Positions 10,970-18,536 of a stretch of DNA of 64,000 nt are shown here, piece by piece (positions within the stretch are counted from its first letter, which is position 1; each line of letters opens with the position of its first letter). The position numbers and the translations under genes were made by a program. The notes under the pieces are model-generated. The model was not told the origin of the DNA, did not search any database, and was given only the letters and a program-made list of their open reading frames with translations. The DNA comes from Oceanobacillus sp. CFH 90083. GTDB lineage: Bacteria > Bacillota > Bacilli > Bacillales > Amphibacillaceae. The stretch lies in assembly GCF_009389585.1 (NCBI RefSeq), contig NZ_VIYG01000005.1, forward strand, positions 124,001-188,000. Reading direction: 5' to 3'.

Positions 10970-12778
10970 TTAATTCTCATCCATCTTCAAAACAGCCATA
11001 AATGCCTCTTGCGGAACCTCTACCGAACCTACCATCTTCATCCGTTTTTTACCTTCTTTTTGTTTTTCAAGAAGCTTTCTCTTCCGGGAAATATCCCCGC
11101 CATAGAGCTTTGCGGTAACATCTTTACGAACTGCTTTGATATTGGACCGGGCTACAATTTTATTACCAATTGCCGCCTGAACCGGCACTTCAAATTGCTG
11201 TCTCGGAATTAATTTCTTCAGTTGATCAACAATCTGCTTACCGCGCTCATATGCAAAATCACGATGGACAACAAATGATAGCGCATCAATTGTATCACCA
11301 TTAAGCAATATATCCATCTTCACCAGACGGGATGGCTGGTAGCCGATTAATTCATAGTCAAAGGATGCATATCCTTTCGTCTGCGATTTTAATTGATCAA
11401 AGAAATCATAAACAATTTCCGAAAGAGGAATATGATAAATTACGTTCACACGAATATCATCTAAATACTGCATATCTACAAAATTTCCGCGTTTCTTTTG
11501 GGCAATTTCCATTACTGCTCCGACATAATCATTGGGAACCATAATGGTTGCTTCAACATAAGGCTCACGCACCTCCTGAATCACCTGCGGATCCGGCATT
11601 TCTGACGGGTTATCTACAGAAACTACTTCGCCATTTGTCAGCTCCACTTCAAAAATAACACTTGGCGCTGTTGTAATTAAGCTGATGCCAAATTCTCTTT
11701 CAATACGCTCTTGAATAATTTCCATATGAAGTAAGCCTAAGAATCCGCAACGAAAGCCGAAGCCAAGTGCTTGAGAGGTCTCGGCTTCATATTGCAGGGA
11801 AGAATCATTTAACTCTAACCTCTCCAATGCCTCTCTTAAATCGTTATAGTCATTAGAATCTACCGGATAAAGTCCGCAGAATACCATTGGATTTAAACGG
11901 CGGTAACCAGGTAATGCTTCGCCTGCCGGTTTGGCAGCTAACGTAATCGTATCCCCGACACGGGAATCACCGACATTTTTAATAGATGCTGTCAAATAAC
12001 CAACATCTCCAACGGTTAATTCTTTTTTGGCAAGCTGCTTCGGTGTAAATACCCCTACTTCATTCACCTCGAATTCTTTCCCTGTAGCCATCATTTTAAT
12101 TTTGTCTCCGACTTTCACAGAGCCTTCCTTCACACAGACATAAGCAATAACCCCGCGGTAAGAATCATAAAGCGAGTCAAAGATTAATGCCTTCAGCGGA
12201 GCATCCGGATCTCCAGCCGGTTCCGGGACAACTTCTGCTACACGCTCCAGAATTTCTTCAATTCCGATATTTGCTTTAGCCGAGGCTAAGATTGCTTCAT
12301 CACCATCAATCCCTAATACATCCTCTAATTCCTTTTTAACTTTTTCAGTGTCTGCACTCGGTAAATCAATTTTATTAATTACTGGAATAATTTCTAGATC
12401 GTTTTCCATTGCTAAATAAACGTTCGCCAGTGTCTGTGCTTCAATCCCTTGAGCTGCATCCACCACAAGAATAGCCCCTTCACAGGCAGCCAGACTTCTG
12501 GATACCTCATACGTAAAGTCGACATGACCTGGTGTATCAATTAAATGGAAGATAAATTCTTCTCCAGCTTTATTTGTATACTTTAGCTGCACTGCATTTA
12601 ATTTAATCGTTATGCCGCGTTCACGCTCCAAATCCATTCCATCTAAGAGCTGGTCCTTCATTTCACGTTTTGTTACTGTTTCTGTATTTTCAAGAATTCG
12701 ATCTGCTAAGGTTGACTTCCCGTGGTCAATATGAGCAATGATCGAAAAATTTCTGACGTTTCTTTTTTTATTCGTCAT
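10970..12778 (-). CDS. lepA: Elongation factor 4 (LepA)
   Basis: Ribosome-associated translational GTPase (EF4), 602 residues. G-domain motifs are AHIDHGKST (15-23), DTPGHVDF and NKIDLPSAD. The C-terminal LepA-specific domain ends [18 protein letters not shown]. The ATG at 12778 is preferred over a GTG three codons upstream because AGGAGT lies nine bases before it. It is preceded by yqxA, spoIIP and gpr as in B. subtilis, but hairpins on both sides suggest an independent transcript. Confidence 0.97.
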   Translation of the reverse strand: MTNKKRNVRNFSIIAHIDHGKSTLADRILENTETVTKREMKDQLLDGMDLERERGITIKLNAVQLKYTNKAGEEFIFHLIDTPGHVDFTYEVSRSLAACEGAILVVDAAQGIEAQTLANVYLAMENDLEIIPVINKIDLPSADTEKVKKELEDVLGIDGDEAILASAKANIGIEEILERVAEVVPEPAGDPDAPLKALIFDSLYDSYRGVIAYVCVKEGSVKVGDKIKMMATGKEFEVNEVGVFTPKQLAKKELTVGDVGYLTASIKNVGDSRVGDTITLAAKPAGEALPGYRRLNPMVFCGLYPVDSNDYNDLREALERLELNDSSLQYEAETSQALGFGFRCGFLGLLHMEIIQERIEREFGISLITTAPSVIFEVELTNGEVVSVDNPSEMPDPQVIQEVREPYVEATIMVPNDYVGAVMEIAQKKRGNFVDMQYLDDIRVNVIYHIPLSEIVYDFFDQLKSQTKGYASFDYELIGYQPSRLVKMDILLNGDTIDALSFVVHRDFAYERGKQIVDQLKKLIPRQQFEVPVQAAIGNKIVARSNIKAVRKDVTAKLYGGDISRKRKLLEKQKEGKKRMKMVGSVEVPQEAFMAVLKMDEN

Positions 12779-12827
12779 TTCACGCACACTCCTAAGTTTT
12801 TCCTGAACAACCTATATTTCTTTCCAT

Positions 12828-12872
12828 AAAAAAGGCGTCAATTACTAGCATTGATTATAGCAATTGACGCCC
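12828..12872 (-). terminator. Terminator of spoIIP-yqxA
   Basis: 10-bp arms GGCGTCAATT and AATTGACGCC; on the minus strand the stem is followed by TTTTTTATGG. It lies 40 bases after yqxA and insulates lepA from the sporulation genes upstream. Confidence 0.88.
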
Positions 12873-12911
12873 CGAGATTCAATGATTAACTAACGATAGA
12901 CCTGGTCACTT

Positions 12912-13193
12912 TTAGAAAAACAGCTCTCCTATCCCATACATAATGGCGACAATGACTTCAAACAGTTTTTTCACAATACCCTCCATGGTTGCTGCTGTCC
13001 GATTTGTCAGGGAATAATTGCCTTCTTCAAGCACATCTGATTCTGCGATAATGATTTGTTCCTGTTCATCAGTCTGTTCCATTACTTCAACGGCAGAGGT
13101 GTCTGGAGCAGCCGTTTCATTCTTCTGCATACCGAATACCAGTCCACTAAGAAAAAAGATGACAAGTAGTAACAATATAATAATATTTCGCAT
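12912..13193 (-). CDS. yqxA: YqxA-like membrane protein (DUF3679)
   Basis: 93-residue protein of unknown function with an N-terminal membrane segment (about residues 3-22) and a short acidic extracytoplasmic region. It is assigned from its position between spoIIP and lepA, where B. subtilis has yqxA, and from the matching size and layout. ATG at 13193 is chosen over a TTG one codon earlier because AAGGGGAG is then better spaced. A 290-bp repeat element separates it from spoIIP. Confidence 0.8.
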   Translation of the reverse strand: MRNIIILLLLVIFFLSGLVFGMQKNETAAPDTSAVEVMEQTDEQEQIIIAESDVLEEGNYSLTNRTAATMEGIVKKLFEVIVAIMYGIGELFF

Positions 13194-13209
13194 CAAATCT
13201 CCCCTTATT

Positions 13210-13495
13210 GTGTGTGTTCAAAAAGTCTGATAAATAGGACCAAGAAGTTCAAGGCGACTAGCTATTTCCAAACGGGCTTCCACAGGATGTGGTGATTTCT
13301 ACGTTGCCCACACGACGTGGGAGCTCTTAGTAGAAGTTCCTCTATGCTTTATAATACGTGAGTATTGAAAATAACTAGTCAACGCACTTCCGCAGGATGC
13401 GGTGGCTTCTGCGTTGCCCACACGACGTGGGCGTTCTTAGTAGAAGATCCTTTTCTCGCCGTGTCATTTTTATTGGACTTTTTGAACATCCTCTT
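13210..13495. repeat. Full-length copy of a terminal-inverted-repeat element
   Basis: It begins GTGTGTGTTCAAAAAGTC and ends GGACTTTTTGAACATCCTCTT minus its final base, so the ends are inverted repeats. Inside are two 60-base direct repeats (13277-13336 and 13387-13446), each with the hairpin CCCACACGACGTGGG. The same ends and internal module recur at 45866-46154 (inverted) and partly at 35301-35475. CTTATTG occurs at both borders (13204-13210, 13493-13499) and may be a target duplication. The element fills the gap between yqxA and spoIIP and runs into the spoIIP stop codon. No coding capacity. Confidence 0.8.
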
Positions 13496-14657
13496 ATTGA
13501 TCAGATTGTACTGCTTCGGCATCCCAATAATAATCGCTGAATACTTCTGCCAGAGCATCAGCAGAGCGATACAGCTCCTCCAGAGTATTATCTACCCCGC
13601 CAAATTCAATGAGCAATGCATTGTCACCGATATCTTGATTGTAAATGCCATTTCCGCTCGTACCATCCTTTTGGAACACTCCCCGGCTCATTCCCGGGTA
13701 TGCTTCTTCTATTAAAGCATGCAATTCGGTTGCTACTTTTAAGTTTTTTTCATAGTCCGGATGTCCGGTACCAATCACAAATAGCGTTTTGGCATAATCT
13801 TCCCCATCAATCGTTTGCGTTGTCTTGTCTCTCCTCAGGGCATCCCGATGCAGATCAAACACATATTGAATTTCCCTATTTCCTGCCATCGCTTCCTCTA
13901 CAATTTCACGGGAAGCTTCATAGGATTGATGATATTCCATTCCCCGCTCATTGAGCAGCTGTCCAAAATCCGTATTATCGATTTGTGTTCCAATCCCTTT
14001 CCTCTTCAGAGACTCTGCTAAACGCTCACTGACTTTTGTAATATTAATTTCTCCATGCATGGCAGCGTCCGGTTCTGTTTCGTTTGGCAAATGCGGCAAA
14101 AACGACTCTCGATTATGGGTATTATAAATAAAAACAACATCCCTGTCTCCAGTTGTCTGCTCACTCTCTATTTCTTCCGTTTCTTCCTCTTGTTCCTCCT
14201 CTTCCCCTGTCAGCACTGCTTCTCTGTCCCTTAACACTTCTTCTAAAGGCGGATTGGATTCAATTGGAAAATGGGTGAAATCATTATCACTTGCCATTAA
14301 TAATTTATTATCAAATATAGAAAACCCTGGTATTTCATTTCCAAAAAGACTTCTGGGATCTGTCGGCTTCACGTTTGATGTCAGTTCAAAGAATACGTCT
14401 GTTAATTTAGGGATTTCTGCTTCCGGCTCAGGAAAACTCTGCGTATAGGCCCTGTTTTCCATCGTAATTAAATGATAAAAAATCGCACTATCCATTTCCT
14501 TCGTCCAATCGTTAAGTATATCTGATGAAAACCGATAGGCAGGCTGCACCGCCGTTAATATACTAATCAACAAAAATATACTAACAAAAAATAAAATATA
14601 AAGACCGCTCCGTCGAGAAAAGGTTTGTACCATTTTACTCCAGTTATTTTTTTTCAT
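13494..14657 (-). CDS. spoIIP: Stage II sporulation protein P, peptidoglycan hydrolase
   Basis: Amidase/endopeptidase of the SpoIID-SpoIIM-SpoIIP complex that thins septal peptidoglycan and drives engulfment; 387 residues. One membrane segment (about 19-36) anchors it, then a Glu-rich linker (about 180-195) and the catalytic domain with NTHNRESF, FDLHRDA, GTGHPDYEKN and LIEFGG. The start is uncertain: a GTG at 14675 overlaps the AAAGGTGG ribosome site, while ATG at 14657 is about 14 bases from it. It lies 119 bases downstream of gpr, as in B. subtilis. Confidence 0.94.
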   Translation of the reverse strand: MKKNNWSKMVQTFSRRSGLYILFFVSIFLLISILTAVQPAYRFSSDILNDWTKEMDSAIFYHLITMENRAYTQSFPEPEAEIPKLTDVFFELTSNVKPTDPRSLFGNEIPGFSIFDNKLLMASDNDFTHFPIESNPPLEEVLRDREAVLTGEEEEQEEETEEIESEQTTGDRDVVFIYNTHNRESFLPHLPNETEPDAAMHGEINITKVSERLAESLKRKGIGTQIDNTDFGQLLNERGMEYHQSYEASREIVEEAMAGNREIQYVFDLHRDALRRDKTTQTIDGEDYAKTLFVIGTGHPDYEKNLKVATELHALIEEAYPGMSRGVFQKDGTSGNGIYNQDIGDNALLIEFGGVDNTLEELYRSADALAEVFSDYYWDAEAVQSDQ

Positions 14658-14675
14658 AAAAATACACGATGCCAC

Positions 14676-14723
14676 CTTTCTCTAATTACTCTATAGTTCA
14701 ATCTATGAGTAAACTAGAGAAAG
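14676..14723. promoter_or_regulatory. Imperfect 48-bp palindrome upstream of spoIIP
   Basis: CTTTCTCTAATTACTC (14676-14691) is mirrored by GAGTAAACTAGAGAAAG (14707-14723) around an AT-rich centre. No T-run follows on the minus strand, so it looks more like a protein-binding site or leader hairpin than a terminator. Its role is unknown. Confidence 0.45.
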
Positions 14724-14776
14724 TAGAACCGTGTAAGAATGAAAAAAATAGACTTGATAGAGGATGAGAAATATCA

Positions 14777-15877
14777 TCACCTGGAAAAGCTTGAAAAATT
14801 ATCGATGGTCACCGTCTCATGCAAGGCAGCATTCAATCCATTTGCTATCACTTCAGCCATATCAATCATAAAGCCATCCACTTCTTTTGGTGTGACCATT
14901 AAATTATGGCCAAGCGGCGTTAACACTTCCATGATCAGTTGCCTTTTATCCTCCTCAGATAATCCGCCAATCATGCCAAACAGCTTTTCCCGCTGCTCTT
15001 TATCAGGCAAATCTGCATCCGTCAATTGCTTTGCCCCGAAATTCATACCAGCAGGAGTTAACGATTTAGATGGATGATCCTTTTCCTTCCATTCTCTCCC
15101 GAAGTGTTTTAATAAATAATCGATGGTATCACTCGTTATTGTTACTGCATCTACCACTGTCGGCACACCAATAGCAATGACAGGAACTCCCAATGTCTGT
15201 TTACTTATTTCCTTGCGTTTATTGCCCACTCCAGAACCTGGATGAATTCCTGTATCAGATAGTTGAATCGTTTCATTCACTCTGCTGATCGATCTGGAAG
15301 CTAACGCATCGATGGCAATAACCATATCAGGCTGGTATTTTTCTACAATCCCGAAAATAACATCACTGGTTTCAATACCTGTCACCCCCATTACCCCTGG
15401 TGTAATAGCAGCTACTTCGCTATAGCCTTCTGCAACAGATTCTGGCTGCAATCGAAATAAATGGCTGGTGACCATCACTTTCTCCACTGTCATCGGTCCT
15501 AAAGCATCAGGAGTTACATTCCAATTTCCTAAACCCACAACTAAGCACGAGGCTTTAGCAGGTAAATTCTGTTTTTTTATTAACTCCTCAAGCTCTTTCG
15601 CTAAAACCTTTGCCGCCTGATGCTGCTTTTCTGTATCTTGCTTTTTTACACCATCGGTATGAATGGTAACATAATTTCCAGGCTTTTTTCCGATTTGTTC
15701 GGCACCAGTATCATCAATCGTTACATAAGAAATTTTTATATCCTTGATTGCATTTTCTTTAAAAGTAACACCAGCAATATCCTTCTTTTCTTGATTATTT
15801 TGCTGTTCCGTATACATTTCTCTTGCTTCCACAGCTAAATCAGTTCTTACTTGAAAATTTTCCTCCATATTTTTCAT
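14777..15877 (-). CDS. gpr: Germination protease GPR
   Basis: Aspartic-type protease (family A25) that degrades small acid-soluble spore proteins at germination; 366 residues. It is made in the forespore as a zymogen and self-cleaves near the N-terminus. The N-terminal [13 protein letters not shown] matches the family, and the core contains [16 protein letters not shown] and [14 protein letters not shown]. The start could be ATG 15877 or the adjacent GTG 15880. It is the first gene of the gpr-spoIIP-yqxA group and is divergent from rpsT. Confidence 0.96.
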   Translation of the reverse strand: MKNMEENFQVRTDLAVEAREMYTEQQNNQEKKDIAGVTFKENAIKDIKISYVTIDDTGAEQIGKKPGNYVTIHTDGVKKQDTEKQHQAAKVLAKELEELIKKQNLPAKASCLVVGLGNWNVTPDALGPMTVEKVMVTSHLFRLQPESVAEGYSEVAAITPGVMGVTGIETSDVIFGIVEKYQPDMVIAIDALASRSISRVNETIQLSDTGIHPGSGVGNKRKEISKQTLGVPVIAIGVPTVVDAVTITSDTIDYLLKHFGREWKEKDHPSKSLTPAGMNFGAKQLTDADLPDKEQREKLFGMIGGLSEEDKRQLIMEVLTPLGHNLMVTPKEVDGFMIDMAEVIANGLNAALHETVTIDNFSSFSR

Positions 15878-15907
15878 CACACCATGCCCCTTTTTTAATA
15901 CGCACTA

Positions 15908-15948
15908 ACAGGAGTTTTAACGGACAATTCTCCTTGAAAAACTCCTGT
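15908..15948. promoter_or_regulatory. Inverted repeat in the gpr leader
   Basis: ACAGGAGTTTT and AAAACTCCTGT form an 11-bp stem around a loop that carries a second AAGGAG-like sequence. It lies 30 bases upstream of the gpr start. No T-run follows on either strand. It could fold in the gpr message; function unknown. Confidence 0.4.
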
Positions 15949-16017
15949 ATTTAAACATTCTTAGCATGCACCCGTTTAATAATTTCATACCAATTTGTTG
16001 ATTAAGCAACAATTCTA

Positions 16018-16046
16018 TTGAAAAGATGGGGCAGCTTTGGTAAAAT
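16018..16046 (+). promoter_or_regulatory. Predicted sigma-A promoter of rpsT
   Basis: TTGAAA (16018-16023), a 17-base spacer and TAAAAT (16041-16046). It would give a leader of about 150 bases before rpsT, containing the mini-repeat at 16094-16150. Confidence 0.55.
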
Positions 16047-16093
16047 ACTCTTGTCGTACGTAGAAAATTGACAGTTGATTAAAGTATACGAAT

Positions 16094-16150
16094 GTGCGTG
16101 TTCGAAAAGAGCAATACGAACTACGTTAACCCTTTTTGAACACGTACTTT
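16094..16150. repeat. 57-bp mini-copy of the terminal-inverted-repeat element in the rpsT leader
   Basis: GTGCGTGTTCGAAAAG (16094-16109) and CCTTTTTGAACACGTACTTT (16131-16150) are the two ends of the 290-bp family with only about 20 bases between them. It forms a hairpin in the transcribed leader of rpsT, 48 bases before the start codon. Confidence 0.7.
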
Positions 16151-16197
16151 AAAACATGTTTATTTTAAATCGTACACTTTTTAGGAGGTGAATAGAC

Positions 16198-16455
16198 ATG
16201 GCAAATATTAAATCTGCAATTAAACGCGTAGAAGTTAACCAAAAGAAACGAACTGCTAACGTTTCACAGCTTTCTGCTATGCGTACTGAAATTAAACGTG
16301 TAGAGCAACTTGCAGCAGCAAATGAAAAAGAAAATGCAAAAGCAGCATTCCAATCTGCAAGCAAGCATATTGATAAAGCAGCCCAAAAAGGTATCATCCA
16401 TAGAAACGCTGCTAATCGTCAAAAGGCTCGTTTAGCTAAAAAAGTTAACGCATAA
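16198..16455 (+). CDS. rpsT: 30S ribosomal protein S20
   Basis: Small-subunit primary rRNA-binding protein, 85 residues, rich in Lys, Arg and Ala as usual for S20 ([10 protein letters not shown] start, ending [10 protein letters not shown]). The ribosome site AGGAGGTGAAT is strong. It is single-gene, plus strand, inside a minus-strand block, with its own promoter and terminator, and lies between gpr and holA as in B. subtilis. Confidence 0.98.
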   Translation: MANIKSAIKRVEVNQKKRTANVSQLSAMRTEIKRVEQLAAANEKENAKAAFQSASKHIDKAAQKGIIHRNAANRQKARLAKKVNA

Positions 16456-16460
16456 TGATA

Positions 16461-16512
16461 AAAAGGTGAAGTAAGTACGGACAACCTCCGTAGCTGCTTC
16501 ACCTTTTATTTT
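16461..16512 (+). terminator. Terminator of rpsT (possibly bidirectional)
   Basis: AAAAGGTGAAG (16461-16471) pairs with CTTCACCTTTT (16497-16507), with an inner TACGGA/TCCGTA stem. TTTTATTTTA follows on the plus strand. It may also end holA transcription coming from the other side. Confidence 0.9.
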
Positions 16513-16531
16513 AATTACACTCTATAAGATC

Positions 16532-17542
16532 CTAGACCAAATCCATTAACAGCAGTTCAAATGCTAAACCTTTTTCCATTAAGCCCTGTTTCATTTTGGC
16601 ATCCGTTTCTGCAAGCTGGCAAATGATATAGGATAGACGTTCTTCGGATAATTTTGCTTCCCTGGCCATCGCTACCTTAATAACATAGGGATGTGCACCA
16701 ATATTCTTCTGAATTTGAAATTGGGAATACCCCTTCTTTTTTAACTGTTTTACTCTTAGAATCATCCGAAACTGATAAGCAAGCAAGCCGATCATCGCAA
16801 TAGGATCTTCATTCATTTTCTCTAAATCCTGATAAATTTGAATCGCTTCCTGAATACTCCCCTTCATAACAGCATCAACAAGTGCGAGCGATGTAGTGGT
16901 CGGTGTGTGCGAAACTAACTGCTGTGCAACCTCTTTAGTCACAACACCATTAGCCCCAACAAATAAAGCGAGCTTCTCAATTTCACTTTGCAGAAGCTGA
17001 ATATTATTAGAAACCTCTGCCTCCAATATTTCCATCGCTTCCGGCTCAATATCGATCTCATATGATTTCATCAGGGTTTGAATCCACGTTTTTGCATCTT
17101 TTTCTTTAACAGATTGACAATCCACAGGGGTTGCCAGCTTTTTAAATTGTTTCGTTACCTTTTTACGTTCATCCAGCTTTTCATACGGCGCTATGATTAG
17201 TAAAATGGAATACTCAGGCGGATTTTGTAAGTACTCCTGTAAATATGCTAAATCATGCTCAAATGGTGTTTTATCAGGTTTTGTTTTCACAAAAGAGGCA
17301 TTGCTGGCAAATATCAATTTGCGGTCCCCGAAAAACGGGAATGTTTCTGCATCCGCTAAAACCTCTTGTATAGATGTTTCTTCCAGGTCATAAAGAATGA
17401 GATTGGTCTTGTCTCCCTCTAATACTGTTTTAATCAGCTGTGCCTTGAGCTTCTCAATAAAATAAGTTTCTGTACCAAAAGCAAAGTATACAGGACTTAC
17501 TTGACGGATTTTTATTTTGTTAATCTGATCTATCGTTGACAT
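16532..17542 (-). CDS. holA: DNA polymerase III subunit delta
   Basis: Clamp-loader subunit that opens the beta sliding clamp; 336 residues, an AAA+ family member. The N-terminus has PVYFAFGTETYFIEKLKAQL, typical of delta subunits. ATG at 17542 is preferred over the GTG four codons upstream, because AGGTGGGG lies six bases before it. It is convergent with rpsT. Upstream lies a repeat-rich spacer before the yqzM and comEC region. Confidence 0.95.
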   Translation of the reverse strand: MSTIDQINKIKIRQVSPVYFAFGTETYFIEKLKAQLIKTVLEGDKTNLILYDLEETSIQEVLADAETFPFFGDRKLIFASNASFVKTKPDKTPFEHDLAYLQEYLQNPPEYSILLIIAPYEKLDERKKVTKQFKKLATPVDCQSVKEKDAKTWIQTLMKSYEIDIEPEAMEILEAEVSNNIQLLQSEIEKLALFVGANGVVTKEVAQQLVSHTPTTTSLALVDAVMKGSIQEAIQIYQDLEKMNEDPIAMIGLLAYQFRMILRVKQLKKKGYSQFQIQKNIGAHPYVIKVAMAREAKLSEERLSYIICQLAETDAKMKQGLMEKGLAFELLLMDLV

Positions 17543-17572
17543 GACATTCCCCACCTAAGTAAATGATCTCTT

Positions 17573-17756
17573 CTATCGTATAAGGAAGTACAGATAAACG
17601 CAAGAACGAAAAGCGCAAAGCGCCCGTTTAAAAACGTAGAGATTGGAGCGGTACAACTGAGATAAAGGAAACACGGTGACGTAAGGAGCCGATGTTGACT
17701 TATCGTAAGGCGTGACGTGAAATCTCCTAGTTTTTGGCGCTTGGAGCTGGACATGG
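17573..17756. repeat. Structured intergenic repeat of about 180 bp
   Basis: AAGCGCAAAGCGCC (17611-17624) near one end is matched by GGCGCTTGGAGCTGGAC (17736-17752) at the other, giving inverted AAGCGCC/GGCGCTT; smaller inverted pairs (AGATT/AATCT) lie inside. It is distinctly richer in G+C than the neighbouring spacer and has no coding frame. It resembles a repeat seen between genes in halotolerant Bacillaceae, but that is from memory. It is the only copy in the window. Confidence 0.55.
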
Positions 17757-17809
17757 CTATTCTTGAATAAGAATTAAATCAGGCAAAATTATATACTTTT
17801 CTATTCCTT

Positions 17810-17847
17810 AAAAAAAGGGAAGAACAATATTTAAATTGTTTCTTCCC
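17810..17847 (-). terminator. Minus-strand terminator upstream of holA
   Basis: GGGAAGAACAAT and ATTGTTTCTTCCC pair (one bulge); seven T follow on the minus strand. No minus-strand gene ends nearby other than comEC at 18537, so it may end comEC read-through. Confidence 0.7.
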
Positions 17848-18066
17848 AGGTTAAGCATCTATATTAAACGCCTTAAAATAAGCTCTAGAAACAAATTTTA
17901 AGAACGATATTTGCTTATAAATAATTTGTGCTTTCCGGCAAAAAGTATAGATGTTAACTGTTGCTAAAAATGGCTGGTACCTTATAAGTAAGGAATCCTG
18001 TTAAGAATGTAGATTTTTTCAGGTGGATGATTTATACTATAATTGTGAGCATAGGAGGGGTATATC

Positions 18067-18201
18067 TTGAACGATTTTGAAAAAGATCCGCAGTACAAAG
18101 GTAGCGATGTAGTAGACTCCATTAAAGGATTTACCTTTTCATTTCTCTTTTTCTTTATCATTTTTGCGGTTGGTGTAACCATCAGCGTGATTGGTCAATA
18201 A
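18067..18201 (+). CDS. yqzM: YqzM-like small membrane protein
   Basis: 44-residue protein starting at TTG with AGGAGGGG seven bases upstream. A polar N-terminus (NDFEKDPQYKGSDVVDSIKG) precedes one membrane segment of about 22 residues. B. subtilis has yqzM, of the same size and layout, at this position between comEC and holA. Function unknown. Confidence 0.85.
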   Translation: MNDFEKDPQYKGSDVVDSIKGFTFSFLFFFIIFAVGVTISVIGQ

Positions 18202-18228
18202 TAAAAGAGATAAAAAGGTTGAAAAACT

Positions 18229-18258
18229 GGTTGTCACCCATGCTTTTAGGCGACAACC
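18229..18258 (+). terminator. Hairpin downstream of yqzM
   Basis: GGTTGTCACC and GGCGACAACC form a 10-bp stem (one G-T pair) 27 bases after the yqzM stop. There is no clear T-run, so it may be an RNA-end stabiliser or weak terminator. Confidence 0.4.
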
Positions 18259-18330
18259 TCGACTGTCAAAAAGGAAGGGATGATATCTCTTCTTTTTTGC
18301 ACTTTAAGAAAGTATAAAGAATGTAAAGAC

Positions 18331-18446
18331 TAAAGCGCGACGGACACGATGTCCCCCAGTATCGACGTTTGTTGGTCATGCGATGTGACGGTAATTCAGT
18401 CGATGAAAGCGCATCAAAAGCGATCCATCCTGCTCCTTTCAAGGCT
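18331..18446 (+). repeat. Copy of the GGACA/TGTCC repeat module
   Basis: GACGGACACGATGTCC (about 18335-18350) with GTATCGACG after it, and GCGATCCATCCTGCTCC near 18419-18435, recur in the same order on the minus strand at 54597-54423. GGACA/TGTCC is itself palindromic. It lies downstream of yqzM and 3' of comEC. No coding frame. Confidence 0.65.
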
Positions 18447-18536
18447 TGCCGAGTTTTCTTTTGGGATAAAGAGAATAGTTGTTTCATTTCATTTGAATGA
18501 AGAGCCAGCCACGTCCAGCAACATATTTTCTTTATT

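Noticed and set aside
13365-13715. 116-codon plus-strand frame spanning the repeat element and spoIIP
   Set aside because: It runs through the non-coding repeat and antisense to the conserved spoIIP gene; no ribosome site.
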